From positions 1-54,784 of the forward strand of contig CAZNPL010000044.1 in NCBI GenBank assembly GCA_964574815.1: a DNA stretch of 54,784 bases, read 5' to 3'. This document shows, in pieces, positions 23,377 through 32,853 of the stretch (positions are counted from its first letter, which is position 1; every line of letters begins with the position of its first letter). This DNA comes from CAZNPL01 sp964574815 (GTDB lineage Bacteria > Planctomycetota > Phycisphaerae > UBA1845). Below the pieces are notes generated by a model. The model made no database searches and was not told the origin of the DNA. It saw nothing but the letters and a program-made list of their open reading frames with translations. Made by a program: the position numbers and the translations under genes.

Positions 23377-26199
23377 TCACGGGCACGGATTGGGGTCGCA
23401 GTGGACCCCGTCGCCCTGGAATACTCCGCCCAGAATCGGGCACATGGCATCCGTTGTGATTTCGCAATCCTGGCCGATGCAGCATGCTCCGCCGCCGCAT
23501 GGTCCGGCGCAGGGGAAACTGCCGGGTGTCTCGATCTCGAACAGCACCTGGAACACGTCGAGGATATTCACGACCCCGTTCGGCGGGCATGGCGAGATGT
23601 CCGCGTCGATAGTGGTGCAGTCGGCAGGATCGCCGGCCAGCACTTCGAGGACGCACAGGGCATCGAGGATGTTTGTGATCCCGTTGTTGGTCACGTCGCC
23701 CCAGACGCCGGTGTCGACGGGCGTAGCGACGGTCAGGTCTCCACCGCACTCAGTGGCGACGTGGTAGGTGGATTCAGGGACGAGGTCGCTGCCTGTGACG
23801 GTGATCGTTCCCCAGTCGGTTGGCGACAGGAAGACCGGCGTTTCGGACAACTGGCCTGACGCATCGACGTATTTTGAAAGGCACGTGTGGTCCGGGGAGG
23901 TGACCAGCAGCGCCTGCAGCACGGTCGGGTCGCCCGGTGCCTGTGGTGTGACGTCGAATCTTCGAGCCCCGGCGGTTTGGGCCAGCGGCGCGGGGAACGG
24001 GGTGTCACAGAGGCCGCTCTGGCACGTATCCGGGCCGGTGCAGTCGTTGAAATCGTCACAGAAGGTTCCATCCGGCTCATGGTTGATCAGGCAGTCGCCG
24101 GTCCCGTCGCATGTGTCGGGGTGGTCGCACTGCGAGTCGCTGGAGTCGCCGCAGGGGGTACCCGCCGGCCAGTCGGGGTGGGTGCACGCACCGGCGATGC
24201 AGTGGTCGTCGGTGCAGTCGTTTCCGTCGTCGGTGCATCGGAAGAGGTCGGGTTCCCAGTTGATGAGGCAGGTGCCGGTCCCGTCGCACGTGTCGGGGTG
24301 GTCGCAGTCGCTGTCGGACTGATCGCCGCAAGCCGTGCCTTCGGGCCAGTCGGGGTGGATGCAGACGCCGGTATTGCAATGGTCGTCGGTGCAGTCGTTT
24401 CCGTCGTCGGTGCAACCGGTTGCGTCGGGTCTGTGGCTCCAGGTCTCGGTGGCGAGTGCCACGTTGCAGTCTTCGCACTCGTTTGTGGGGTTGAGCTGTC
24501 CCTGGGCGTAACAGGATTGCTCAATGAGGCAGTAGTCGGCCTGCAGCACGTTTTCGCAGGTGTCCAGATCTTCGTTACAGCTATCGGTTGTGCAGGGTAT
24601 ACTGTCGCTGCAGTTTCTGGCGCTGCCGTTCGCGCAGAGTCCCGACAGGCAGATCTCGCCGACATTGCAGTACAAGCCGTCGTCGCAGGTTGTTCCGGTT
24701 GGTGCGTGGTTACCGAGGCACACACCGGCTCCGCTGCAGGTGTCGGGGTCGGTGCACTGTGTGTCGTCTGGGCTTCCGCAGGGCGTGCCTGCGGGGTGAT
24801 TGGGGTGCGTGCAGGCGCCGGTCTGGCAGTAGTCGTCGGTGCACTCATTGCCGTCGTCGGTGCAGGCAAGGAGGTCGGGCTCGTGGTTTTCCAGGCAGGT
24901 GCCGGCCCCGTCGCAGGTATCCGGATTGTCGCAGTCGGTGTCAGCAGAGCTGCCGCAGGAGGTTCCGGGGGGATGGAAAGGATGCTGGCACACGCCGACC
25001 TGGCAGACATCGTCGGTGCAGTCGTTGGTGTCGTCGGTGCAGGGCGTGCCGTCCGGCTTGAGGCTCCAGTCGCTGGTGGATTCGGAGGTGAAGCATCGTT
25101 CGCATTCGTTGGCGGGATTTGTCGCACCTTCGGTGTAACACGTGCCGAGTATCAGGCAGTACCCCGCGTCGAGGTCGTTGCTGCAAAGGTCGAGCTCCTC
25201 GTCGCACGTGTCGGTCGTACAGGGGATTCCATCGTCGCAGGTAAATGATCCGCCGGTGCACACTCCGGCCTGGCAGGCCTCGTTTTCGTTGCAGAACAGC
25301 TCGTCGTCGCAGGGAGTGCCGTTGGGCTCATGGTTGTCGAGGCAGGTTCCGGCCCCGTCGCAGGTGTCGGGATTGGTGCACTGGGTGTCGCTCGAGTCAC
25401 CGCAGGGGGTGCCGCTGACCTCGGGCGGGTTTTCACAAAGCCCGGTGCCGGGGTTGCAGTCGTCGACGGTGCACTCGTTGAGATCGTCGCAGTCGGTGTC
25501 GAACAGGCATTCCACGCAACTATCCAGGATTTCGTTGCAGAACGGCAAGCCGGGCTGCGGGCACGGCGGCGTCCCGGGTTCGCAGACGCCATTCAAATTG
25601 CATATCTCCTCCCCGTTACAGAACAGTCCGTCGGAGCAGTCTTCGTTTGTCTGGCAGAGCACATGTACGGTGGCATTGATGATGCTGAACGGAATCGGCT
25701 GGCTGTTGTCATCGATCAGGGAGGTCAGATCCACGTCCAATCCGGTGAGTTCGATGGTGAAGTCGCCCACTGCGTCGGGGGAGACAACGTAGGTGAACTC
25801 GCCCCCATATGCCGGATCGGTGATGAGAACGCTGTCCGCCGCGTTGAACACCAATGCCAGGACCGTCGGGGGTGGTCCGACGCCGGTGGTGGTCAGAGGG
25901 TTTTTGCCGGCGAACACGAAGTCGGGGCGGGTCGTGTCGATCACCGGGTCCACGCCATCGTGCTCCACGGTGCCGAACAGGCCGCCGCTCGCCACGGGTT
26001 CCACCGACGCCTGGTAGCCCTGCAGGAGCGTCGGCGCCACGTTGCTGATATAAACCTCGACCGTCACCGTTGTGTCGGACAGTACGGTGATCTCGTTGCC
26101 GGCCCCTCCGACCGGCACCAATTCAATGAGCGCTTCACCAAAGGTTAGTGGCGCCAACGCGACAGAGAGGATCCAACACATAACGATCGGCGCTTTCAT
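23377..26199 (-). CDS. Large secreted Cys-rich protein: cohesin-like domain, EGF/disintegrin-like repeats, dockerin
   Basis: 940 residues; AGGAGG precedes the ATG. Signal peptide 1-21. Residues about 23-185 form a beta-sandwich resembling a cohesin domain (TTVTVEVYISNVAPTLLQGY early, VGDFTIELTGLDVDL late). Residues about 187-770 are Cys-rich modules of about 63 residues, recurring with phrases such as CTDDGNDCTDDHC, HPDWPAGTPCGD and PDTCDGTGTCL, like the Cys-rich repeats of other planctomycete exoproteins. A linker domain follows, then dockerin type I (about 831-890: GDVTNNGITNILDALCVLEV, VVNILDVFQVLFEI), and a Cys-rich tail (GACCIGQDC onward, 894-940) seen at the ends of many proteins of this group. 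Probably a surface structural or adhesion protein. Confidence 0.87.
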   Translation of the reverse strand: MKAPIVMCWILSVALAPLTFGEALIELVPVGGAGNEITVLSDTTVTVEVYISNVAPTLLQGYQASVEPVASGGLFGTVEHDGVDPVIDTTRPDFVFAGKNPLTTTGVGPPPTVLALVFNAADSVLITDPAYGGEFTYVVSPDAVGDFTIELTGLDVDLTSLIDDNSQPIPFSIINATVHVLCQTNEDCSDGLFCNGEEICNLNGVCEPGTPPCPQPGLPFCNEILDSCVECLFDTDCDDLNECTVDDCNPGTGLCENPPEVSGTPCGDSSDTQCTNPDTCDGAGTCLDNHEPNGTPCDDELFCNENEACQAGVCTGGSFTCDDGIPCTTDTCDEELDLCSNDLDAGYCLILGTCYTEGATNPANECERCFTSESTSDWSLKPDGTPCTDDTNDCTDDVCQVGVCQHPFHPPGTSCGSSADTDCDNPDTCDGAGTCLENHEPDLLACTDDGNECTDDYCQTGACTHPNHPAGTPCGSPDDTQCTDPDTCSGAGVCLGNHAPTGTTCDDGLYCNVGEICLSGLCANGSARNCSDSIPCTTDSCNEDLDTCENVLQADYCLIEQSCYAQGQLNPTNECEDCNVALATETWSHRPDATGCTDDGNDCTDDHCNTGVCIHPDWPEGTACGDQSDSDCDHPDTCDGTGTCLINWEPDLFRCTDDGNDCTDDHCIAGACTHPDWPAGTPCGDSSDSQCDHPDTCDGTGDCLINHEPDGTFCDDFNDCTGPDTCQSGLCDTPFPAPLAQTAGARRFDVTPQAPGDPTVLQALLVTSPDHTCLSKYVDASGQLSETPVFLSPTDWGTITVTGSDLVPESTYHVATECGGDLTVATPVDTGVWGDVTNNGITNILDALCVLEVLAGDPADCTTIDADISPCPPNGVVNILDVFQVLFEIETPGSFPCAGPCGGGACCIGQDCEITTDAMCPILGGVFQGDGVHCDPNPCP

Positions 26200-27032
26200 G
26201 ACGTGCCTCCTGCCCCTGGGGGCATCAACAGGTGCGACCGGAGAGGGGTACTTGGCGCTCGTTGCGCGGCCATTCCGGTCTTGGGATTGTGATACCTGGG
26301 AGGTTAACGCGCTTCAGAGCCGGACGCAATGAAAACTTTGCGAATTCGCCTCCAACCTCCAGAGGCGATCTGATGGTGCGCATCCTACTGTGGGGACGGA
26401 ATGCATGAATAGCTTCTGTTCGTTTGGATGACTTGTGTGAGGTGCAGTGGCCGAGCCGCGCGCCGTCGCTGTTGGCGCTGACGGCTGTACTGTGAGCGTG
26501 CAGATTCAAGCCTTATTGGAAAGGCCGCCTTCACGCCAAGTTTGACTGTGAGCCAGCTCTGAGCCGTGGAAGTATGGCGGGCGACTTTCGTTGCTTGTCG
26601 ACGACGGCATGCGTCGCCGAGTTTGCCGATTGCGATTATCGTTTTTTCGTGGCTGGGGCGTCCTGCGAGCGTTCGGAGGGGCGTACGGTAACACTCCCGT
26701 TGATCGGCAGTAGGGGGGAGCGGTCGCTCAACTTGGGGCCGCTGGCCGTGGGGGCTATTGAGGTTCTGATGGTCCCGGCCCCCCCGGCACCTGGGGGGGC
26801 GTATCGGTTGCGAACAGTCCGGCCGGGCACCGTGTCATTTTGTCGTGGTGGGCTTGACGAGGTGGCAGGTCATTGTTTACGTGGTAGGCCGCTGGCCTGC
26901 GGGCGGACCGGCGCGTCGGCTCACTGCTTCGGTGGGAGAGGTTTTGTCCCGGGGCCATCACCGTCAAACGCGTTGAAGATGGAGCGTTCTCGGGGGCGGT
27001 GTCCGCCGCGGGGATGCGGGAGTGAGATCGCG
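26200..27032. other. 833-bp gene-free region between divergent units
   Basis: The frame of the following permease stays open back to 26574, but that upstream part is Arg/Gly/Pro-rich, has no domain and no ribosome site, and I do not regard it as coding. A G:C hairpin (C7 and G7 arms with a 7-base loop, 26778-26800) is the only strong structure. Promoters for the minus-strand secreted protein and the plus-strand Gld-type operon must lie here, but none stands out. The ATPase gene that normally precedes a GldF permease is not here. Confidence 0.5.
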
Positions 27033-27752
27033 ATGAAGAGCATAGTCACGTTGGCACAGCGCGAGTTGGCGACGCAGTTTTACTCGCCGATCGCCTATGG
27101 GGTGATCACGCTCTATCTGCTTGTGAGCGGGGTGCTGTTCTGGATGCTGAATTTCCAGCCGGGGGCGGAAGCATCCGTTCGAGGTGTGTTCGGTCCGTGG
27201 ATGCTCCTGTTGTTGATGTTCATACTGTCGATGCTGACGATGCGGGTGTTGAGCGAGGAGTTCCGCAGCGGGACGATCGAGACGCTGATGACCGCTCCGG
27301 TGACCGACGCGGAAGTTATCGTCGGGAAGTTCGCGGCGATCCTGGTGTTTTACGTAGCCATGCTGGCCACGACGATCATCTACCCGATTCTGGTGGGCGC
27401 GTTCGGGGGCATCGACGTCGGGCTGACGGTCTCGATATACGTCGGCTTGTTGCTGGTGGGGGCGTTGTACATCTCGGTTGGCGTGTTCTTCAGCGCGTGC
27501 ACGCACAACCAGGTGGTGGCCGGGCTTTCGAGCTTTGTCGTCTTATCGATCTTCACGTTTCTGGCCAGTGCGATCGGCCGGGCGCAGGAGGGTTCGGTTC
27601 GCGTGGTGCTGCAGCACTTGTCGATCGTGGACCACTACGAGGACTTTTTGCGCGGGTTGTTTGACACGAGTCATGTGATTTTCTTCGTGTCGGTGACGGC
27701 GTTGTTTTTGTTTTTGGCGGTTAAGGCACTGGAGTTCAGACGATGGCGCTAG
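27033..27752 (+). CDS. GldF-type ABC-2 permease
   Basis: 239 residues from MKSIVTLAQRELATQFYSPI, the standard opening of GldF/NosY-type permeases. Six membrane helices with the cytoplasmic coupling sequence EEFRSGTIETLMTAPVTDAE (about 72-91) between helices 2 and 3, diagnostic for this family (…FRSGTIE.L.TAP…). It is the membrane half of the ABC system whose accessory protein is GldG, encoded next with a 10-nt overlap. In gliding Bacteroidetes GldAFG supports motility; in other phyla the complex is of unknown function. No ATPase partner is encoded nearby, so it must be supplied from elsewhere. Confidence 0.9.
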   Translation: MKSIVTLAQRELATQFYSPIAYGVITLYLLVSGVLFWMLNFQPGAEASVRGVFGPWMLLLLMFILSMLTMRVLSEEFRSGTIETLMTAPVTDAEVIVGKFAAILVFYVAMLATTIIYPILVGAFGGIDVGLTVSIYVGLLLVGALYISVGVFFSACTHNQVVAGLSSFVVLSIFTFLASAIGRAQEGSVRVVLQHLSIVDHYEDFLRGLFDTSHVIFFVSVTALFLFLAVKALEFRRWR

Positions 27753-29893
27753 AGGGTAAAAGCCGTCGCGTTGCCGGCGGCGCGGACTTTCGAGGCCGGC
27801 ACTTCACGATCGGGGCGAACGTCGTCGTGACGGTGATTGTGGCGACGGCGATCGTGGTGTTGCTGCAGTGGGGGTCGTACTACGCCAGCGGACAGTACGA
27901 CCTGACGCAGACCGGCGTCAACAGTCTTTCTGCGGGGACGGAGCGGCTGCTGGAGGGGCTCGAGCAGAAGGTGCGACTGACGTCGTTGTACTTTGAGACG
28001 GACCTGGAGGAGGAGGACCAGGAGAAATATCGCAGCAAGATCGAGGACCTGCTCGAGCTGTACCAGAGTACAAACCGCACGAAGGTTGAAGTGGATTTCA
28101 TCAATCCGCTCAAGGACTTTGCCGAGCGTCAGGCGCTGATCAAACGACTGGGCGAGATCGAGAAGTTCAGCGAAGAGATCGAGCCTTACAAGGAGCTGTT
28201 CGAGGATCTTCGCGAGGAGAAGGTCGGCCGGATCAACGCTTTCCTGCAGGAACAGATGGTATCTCTGTCGGCGCTTCAGACAGGTGTGGCCAATGAGGTC
28301 GAGCAGAGCGACATCGCGCAGATTCAGGCGGTCATCGAGAAGTGGCAAGAGCAGTTGCCGCTTCTGATGCGGGACGTAGAGGATGCGATCGAGGCTCCGC
28401 AGCCTCGTTTCAGCACGGCGAAGGCGGACGTGGCCAGCCTCTACAGCGGGTTGGCGCGGGACCTGAAGGCGATTTCCGGGTTCGCGGAGCAGCTGCTCGC
28501 CCAGCGGACGGGCTTGACGGAGCCCACGCGGGCGTACCTTGGGAGCGTCCCTGCGACGTATCAGCCATTGATCGAGGAGCTCGAGCGTGCGGCGGAGGAA
28601 ACCCGGGAGCTCGAGCCTCTGGAGCTCGACGACATTCTTCGACAGTTGGGGGACACGTCGAACGCCCTCCTGGTGGAAACGGAGCAGGATGCCAAAGTCG
28701 TACCGTTCTCAGAGGTCTGGCCGGCGATGGGCCAGGGGTTTGGCGGGGGCGGCTTTGAGAATCGGTTGTTCAAGGGGGAACAGAAGCTCACGGCCGCAAT
28801 CCTGCAGTTGACGCAGGAGGAGAAGACGGCGGTGGTCTTTGTGCGTTACGGGGGACCGCCGCTGTTTTTCGGGGGCTTTCCGGGGCAGCCTATGCAGGCG
28901 CCGTACGCCAAGATGCGTGAGACGCTGGAGGACGCGAATTTCACGGTTGAGGAGTGGGATGTGGCCTCCTCGGAGACGCCCCCGGTGATTGAACCGCCGC
29001 CGGTGCGGACGATTTACGTGATTCTGCGTCCGAACCAGCCTCCGCAATCGCCCATGCAGCAACAGCAGCAGGCGCCATTTGACGAATCTCACCGGCGTAC
29101 CGTCGTGGAGGCGATGGGCGAGGATGTCCGGGCGGTGTTCCTGGCGGGGTGGGAGCCGATGGGTCCTGGCTTGTTTCCCGCTCCGTATCCTTACGGCCCG
29201 TACCTGGAGGATGATTGGTCGATTGAGGTTGACGTGGACACGCTGATCCTGGAGGCGATCGGGATCGGGCCGGAGACGTATACCCTGGGGCAGCAGAGTT
29301 TCGCCGTCACCGAGTTCAGTTACGGTGATCACGTGTTGACGCAGAACCTGCCAGGTCGGGTGATCGAACTTCGGCTGGCGTCGCCGATTGAGGAGGCGGA
29401 ACCGGTGGCGGAGGGCGTCGAGATTACGCCGTTGTTGACGTGCGAGCCCCGGGAAGGCCTCTGGGGCGTCAAGCAGATTTCCCCCTATCTGCAGAAGGCA
29501 CGGATGCAGGAGGACATCGTCAAGGAACCGGGCGACGAGGAGGGGCCCTTCACCGTGGCGGTTGCCGCCGAGAAGGGCGAGTCGAAGATCGTGGTCATCG
29601 GATCGAACGACTGCATGACCGACCAGGCGGCGCTGGCTCCGGTGATGATGCTTACCTCTCGCGGGTTCACGCTGCGGCAGCGCAATCCCGGCAACGTGGC
29701 CCTGTTTCTTAACACGTTGCACTGGCTGAACGACAACGAACAATGGATGGAGGTGGGGCAGCCGGCGGAGTTCGGGGCGATCGAGGTGGCGCGAGGCCCG
29801 ACGTTGAACGTGGTGCGTGCGTTCGTGGTGGGGGTGTGGCCGGGTCTGGCGATCTGCTGCGGGCTGGTGGCATGGTGGGTAAGACGGAGATAG
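27743..29893 (+). CDS. GldG-type ABC accessory protein
   Basis: 716 residues. N-terminal membrane helix (about 26-46), then the GldG region beginning SYYASGQYDLTQTGVNSLSA (47-66), where the D-L-T-x-x-x-x-x-S-L-S motif is highly conserved; a helical middle part (about 100-320); a second beta-rich half with VVFVRYGGPP; a Gln/Pro-rich insert (about 430-450); and a C-terminal membrane helix (about 690-712) ending WWVRRR. The protein should sit in the periplasm, held at both ends in the membrane, partnered with the GldF-like permease. It is followed 7 nt later by a DUF4340 gene, the usual third member. Confidence 0.88.
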   Translation: MALEGKSRRVAGGADFRGRHFTIGANVVVTVIVATAIVVLLQWGSYYASGQYDLTQTGVNSLSAGTERLLEGLEQKVRLTSLYFETDLEEEDQEKYRSKIEDLLELYQSTNRTKVEVDFINPLKDFAERQALIKRLGEIEKFSEEIEPYKELFEDLREEKVGRINAFLQEQMVSLSALQTGVANEVEQSDIAQIQAVIEKWQEQLPLLMRDVEDAIEAPQPRFSTAKADVASLYSGLARDLKAISGFAEQLLAQRTGLTEPTRAYLGSVPATYQPLIEELERAAEETRELEPLELDDILRQLGDTSNALLVETEQDAKVVPFSEVWPAMGQGFGGGGFENRLFKGEQKLTAAILQLTQEEKTAVVFVRYGGPPLFFGGFPGQPMQAPYAKMRETLEDANFTVEEWDVASSETPPVIEPPPVRTIYVILRPNQPPQSPMQQQQQAPFDESHRRTVVEAMGEDVRAVFLAGWEPMGPGLFPAPYPYGPYLEDDWSIEVDVDTLILEAIGIGPETYTLGQQSFAVTEFSYGDHVLTQNLPGRVIELRLASPIEEAEPVAEGVEITPLLTCEPREGLWGVKQISPYLQKARMQEDIVKEPGDEEGPFTVAVAAEKGESKIVVIGSNDCMTDQAALAPVMMLTSRGFTLRQRNPGNVALFLNTLHWLNDNEQWMEVGQPAEFGAIEVARGPTLNVVRAFVVGVWPGLAICCGLVAWWVRRR

Positions 29894-29900
29894 CTGACCG

Positions 29901-32321
29901 ATGAACTTCAAGACGAGCATTTTCCTTTGCATCGTGTTGGTCGTCGTGTTGGTGGGTTTTCTCACGTTGCGATCGCAACAGGCGCAAGAGGCCGAGCCGG
30001 AGACGCCCAAGCCACCGACGGCCGAGTTATCCCAGCCGTTATTTGACGAACCGCCCGAGGAAGTCGTTGCGGTGACCTGCACGCAGGGCGAGCAGGGGCC
30101 GTGGCGGTTCGAGCGGGCAACTGACGAGGACGGTGGCGCGTCCGGGGATTGGCAATTGGCGGACCCGATTGAAGCCAAGGTCACCGGTTACCTGGTGGAC
30201 GGCATCGTCAACCGCCTCAAAGGCCTTCGGTATCGGGTGAAACACGAAGCGGGGGAAAGCGGCGGTGTCACACTGGAGCAGGCAGGATTGAGTCCGCCGC
30301 GCGCCGTTGTTGAGATGAAAGCGGAGGATGGCACGGCCTACACGGTTCAGGTCGGGAAACCGGCGTCCGGCCGGGAAACGTACGTGGGGCTACCTGATTC
30401 GGACGCGGTGTACGTCGTTCAAACGTCGCTCGATAACCTGGTGCGCGACCGTCTGGTCGAGTACCTCGACAAGTCGATGCTGGAGTTCGACGCCAACGAC
30501 GCGGTCAGCATACAGGTTACGTACAAGCCGCTTGATGCGGAGGCCACGGAGTATCGGCTGACCAAGGCGGAGCGGGCCGATTGGGTGTTCGAGGCGCCGT
30601 TCGATGCGGACGCCGACGACGAGGCGGTTCTCGGGGCCATTCGGGCCATGGCCCGGCTGCGTGCTGCGGAGTGGATCACTGCCGATGCGTCCGTGGATGT
30701 CGGGCGTTACGGGCTCGAGCCGCCCGAGCTCGACATTCGCGTGACCTGTGAGGTGGTCACGGAGGTGCCGGTGGAGGACGAGGAAGGGGGCGACGTCGAG
30801 GAGGGCGAGGAGGCGGCCGAGCCTGAAACGATTGAGAAAATCGAGACGAACCATTACCGATTGCTGGTGGCCGGGCGCGGACCCCTCGGTAAGGATCAGC
30901 AGGTTTACGCCAAGGTTGCGGACATGCCAGGTGTGGCCGCGATCGCCAAACCGACGGCGGAAAAGCTGAAACCGAACATCGATGAGTGGAGGAATATGGA
31001 GGTGCTTCGAGCGGATGTGTCGGGGGCGACGAAGATCCGCATTCAAAGTGGCGAGGATCCGCCCTTCACGCTGTTAAAGACCGAAGAGGGCAAATGGACG
31101 TTCGAAGACGAAGGCGGCCTAGCGGACAAAGAGGCGGTTGATGCGTTGATCAAGGACTCGAACAGCTTGCGGGCGGTGGCGTTCGTTGACGACGCTGATC
31201 CGGGATCGCCTGAATTCGGACTGACGGAGCCGTCGGTCGAGATCCATTTTACTTTGCCCGGACGGGAGGCGCCGGAGCGGCTTACGGTGGGCGGTCCAAC
31301 GGACGCAACGGCCAAACGGCTTTACTACGTGCGCTATCGTGCGTCGACGTCGATTGCGAAGGTGCGTGCCGCCGACGTTCAGCCGCTGATGCGGGACGCC
31401 CTGGCCTACGAGAACAAACAGATCACGGACCTGCCGGTCAGCGATATTGACTTCATCGAATTGACGCGCCCCAATCCCATTACGGACGAGCCCGAGACCA
31501 TCGAGCTGGAGCGCCGCTCCGGTCAAGCATGGCGTATTGTTGCACCGATCGAGAGAAAGACCGATCCGACCACGGTTACCGGCCTTGTGACGGCTTTGGC
31601 GTCGCTGGAGGCCGAGCGCGTGATCGCGCGCACCGCGGAGCCGACCGCGTATCGTTTCGACGCCCCGACGGCGCAAGCCGCCATCAGCTACCGGGAGTTG
31701 CCTGACATGGCCGGGGCCGGGGCCGGGGCGGGCGATTCAGGGGATCCGGCCGACCTTGGCCCGCAGGAGCGTACGCTGTTGCTGGAGTTCGTGGACATCG
31801 GTCACACGATCTACGCAAGGCGGTCTGACAAGCCGGCGGTCTACGCGGTGCGCCGGGCGGATTATGCGTCTTTGCTGGAAGAGCTTGGTGACAAGACCAT
31901 CTGGGACATCGGCGATGGTGATGTGGTCGCGGCGTCCGTGAAGTCGGGAGAGTCTACTCATCGATTCGAGAAGCAAGACGACGAATGGGTGTACGCTGGT
32001 GAGCCTGACCTACCCATCGACGGGGCCAAGGTGGACGCGTTGGTCAAGCGCATCCGGGAGCTCAAGATCGATCATTTTGTGGCGTACGGCGTAGATGATC
32101 CGGCCGAGTACGGATTGGCCGAACCGGAGAGGACGATTCACGTCGAGACGAACGACGGCCGAAGCGCCACGCTTTTGATATCAGCGTCGCCATGTGCGGG
32201 GGGTCCTCGGCGGAGCCACTGCGCGATTATCGAGGGCGGCTCGAACGTATTCAGCCTGAAGGGCGATCTGTCCGGGTTTGACGTGCGGATCGCGGATTTC
32301 GAGATCTCCCCGAGCTCCTGA
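29901..32321 (+). CDS. DUF4340 repeat protein, periplasmic, membrane-anchored
   Basis: 806 residues. N-terminal membrane helix (6-24), the rest exported and strongly acidic. Five spaced copies of the motif YGLxEPxxxIxV are visible, in LEQAGLSPPRAVVEM, VGRYGLEPPELDIRV, SPEFGLTEPSVEIHF, PTAYRFDAPTAQAAI and PAEYGLAEPERTIHV, so the protein is a chain of DUF4340 modules. A Glu-rich low-complexity stretch lies near 290-310 (EDEEGGDVEEGEEAAEPE). DUF4340 proteins accompany GldFG in many phyla; the function is unknown but probably structural in the same envelope complex. SixA follows one base after the stop. Confidence 0.85.
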   Translation: MNFKTSIFLCIVLVVVLVGFLTLRSQQAQEAEPETPKPPTAELSQPLFDEPPEEVVAVTCTQGEQGPWRFERATDEDGGASGDWQLADPIEAKVTGYLVDGIVNRLKGLRYRVKHEAGESGGVTLEQAGLSPPRAVVEMKAEDGTAYTVQVGKPASGRETYVGLPDSDAVYVVQTSLDNLVRDRLVEYLDKSMLEFDANDAVSIQVTYKPLDAEATEYRLTKAERADWVFEAPFDADADDEAVLGAIRAMARLRAAEWITADASVDVGRYGLEPPELDIRVTCEVVTEVPVEDEEGGDVEEGEEAAEPETIEKIETNHYRLLVAGRGPLGKDQQVYAKVADMPGVAAIAKPTAEKLKPNIDEWRNMEVLRADVSGATKIRIQSGEDPPFTLLKTEEGKWTFEDEGGLADKEAVDALIKDSNSLRAVAFVDDADPGSPEFGLTEPSVEIHFTLPGREAPERLTVGGPTDATAKRLYYVRYRASTSIAKVRAADVQPLMRDALAYENKQITDLPVSDIDFIELTRPNPITDEPETIELERRSGQAWRIVAPIERKTDPTTVTGLVTALASLEAERVIARTAEPTAYRFDAPTAQAAISYRELPDMAGAGAGAGDSGDPADLGPQERTLLLEFVDIGHTIYARRSDKPAVYAVRRADYASLLEELGDKTIWDIGDGDVVAASVKSGESTHRFEKQDDEWVYAGEPDLPIDGAKVDALVKRIRELKIDHFVAYGVDDPAEYGLAEPERTIHVETNDGRSATLLISASPCAGGPRRSHCAIIEGGSNVFSLKGDLSGFDVRIADFEISPSS

Positions 32322-32322
32322 C

Positions 32323-32829
32323 ATGGAGTTGCTGCTGATTCGACATGGCGAGGCGGTTCGGGGCGGGCCGGGGGCGATGCCGGACCGGGATCGCCCGCTG
32401 ACATCAAGGGGAGAGGAGCTGACCCGGCGTGCCGCGATCGCATTGAACGTATTGGGTGTTCGCATCGATGCGATTCTTTCCAGTCCCTACACCCGCGCCG
32501 TTCAGACGGCCGAGCTGCTGGCCAGGGGGCTGGCCCGCCGCCCCAAGCTTCGCCCGAGGCAGTTCCTGGGGCCGGATACGGATTGGCAGGCGGTCGTGAA
32601 TGAACTCCGCCGGAACACTGAATTCACCACGATCGCGATGTGCGGACACGAGCCGGACCTTTCCGCAACGGCGACGTGGCTGCTGGGCGGTGATCATCGG
32701 CCGAGCCTTCTGTTTCACACCGGTTCGATTGCCATGCTACACGTCGATATGCAAGCTGATCCGCCGCAAGCGTCGCTGAGCTGGTTCCTGGATTCCCGTC
32801 AGCTTGATTTGATTGCGCAGGCCGGCTGA
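32323..32829 (+). CDS. sixA: SixA-type phosphohistidine phosphatase
   Basis: 168 residues of the histidine phosphatase (RHG) superfamily: catalytic LLLIRHGEA with His8, the Arg-containing SSPYTRAVQTAELL (53-66), and the second His in CGHEPDLS (His109), the pattern of SixA, which dephosphorylates phosphohistidine on HPt domains or PTS-like proteins. Length fits SixA (about 160). The start at 32323 is one base after the DUF4340 stop, so it is co-transcribed. Which phosphorelay it acts on is not shown here. Confidence 0.9.
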   Translation: MELLLIRHGEAVRGGPGAMPDRDRPLTSRGEELTRRAAIALNVLGVRIDAILSSPYTRAVQTAELLARGLARRPKLRPRQFLGPDTDWQAVVNELRRNTEFTTIAMCGHEPDLSATATWLLGGDHRPSLLFHTGSIAMLHVDMQADPPQASLSWFLDSRQLDLIAQAG

Positions 32830-32853
32830 ACCGAACCCAAGGAGTTGAACTGT

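Noticed and set aside
23887..25248. Long plus-strand frame opposite the large Cys-rich secreted protein
   Set aside because: A shadow created by the regular Cys/Asp/Gly codons of the true minus-strand gene; its product is an Ala/Val/Gly-rich repeat with no start signal.
3651..26199. Cellulosome gene cluster suggested by dockerins
   Set aside because: No glycoside hydrolases or scaffoldins with several cohesins are present; dockerins in this phylum are common on unrelated surface proteins.
26778..26800. C7/G7 hairpin as an intrinsic terminator
   Set aside because: The stem is strong, but no T-run follows on either strand and no gene ends nearby.
26574..27032. In-frame upstream extension of the GldF-type permease
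   Set aside because: Permeases of this family begin at MKSIVTLAQREL; the extension has no domain and unusual composition.
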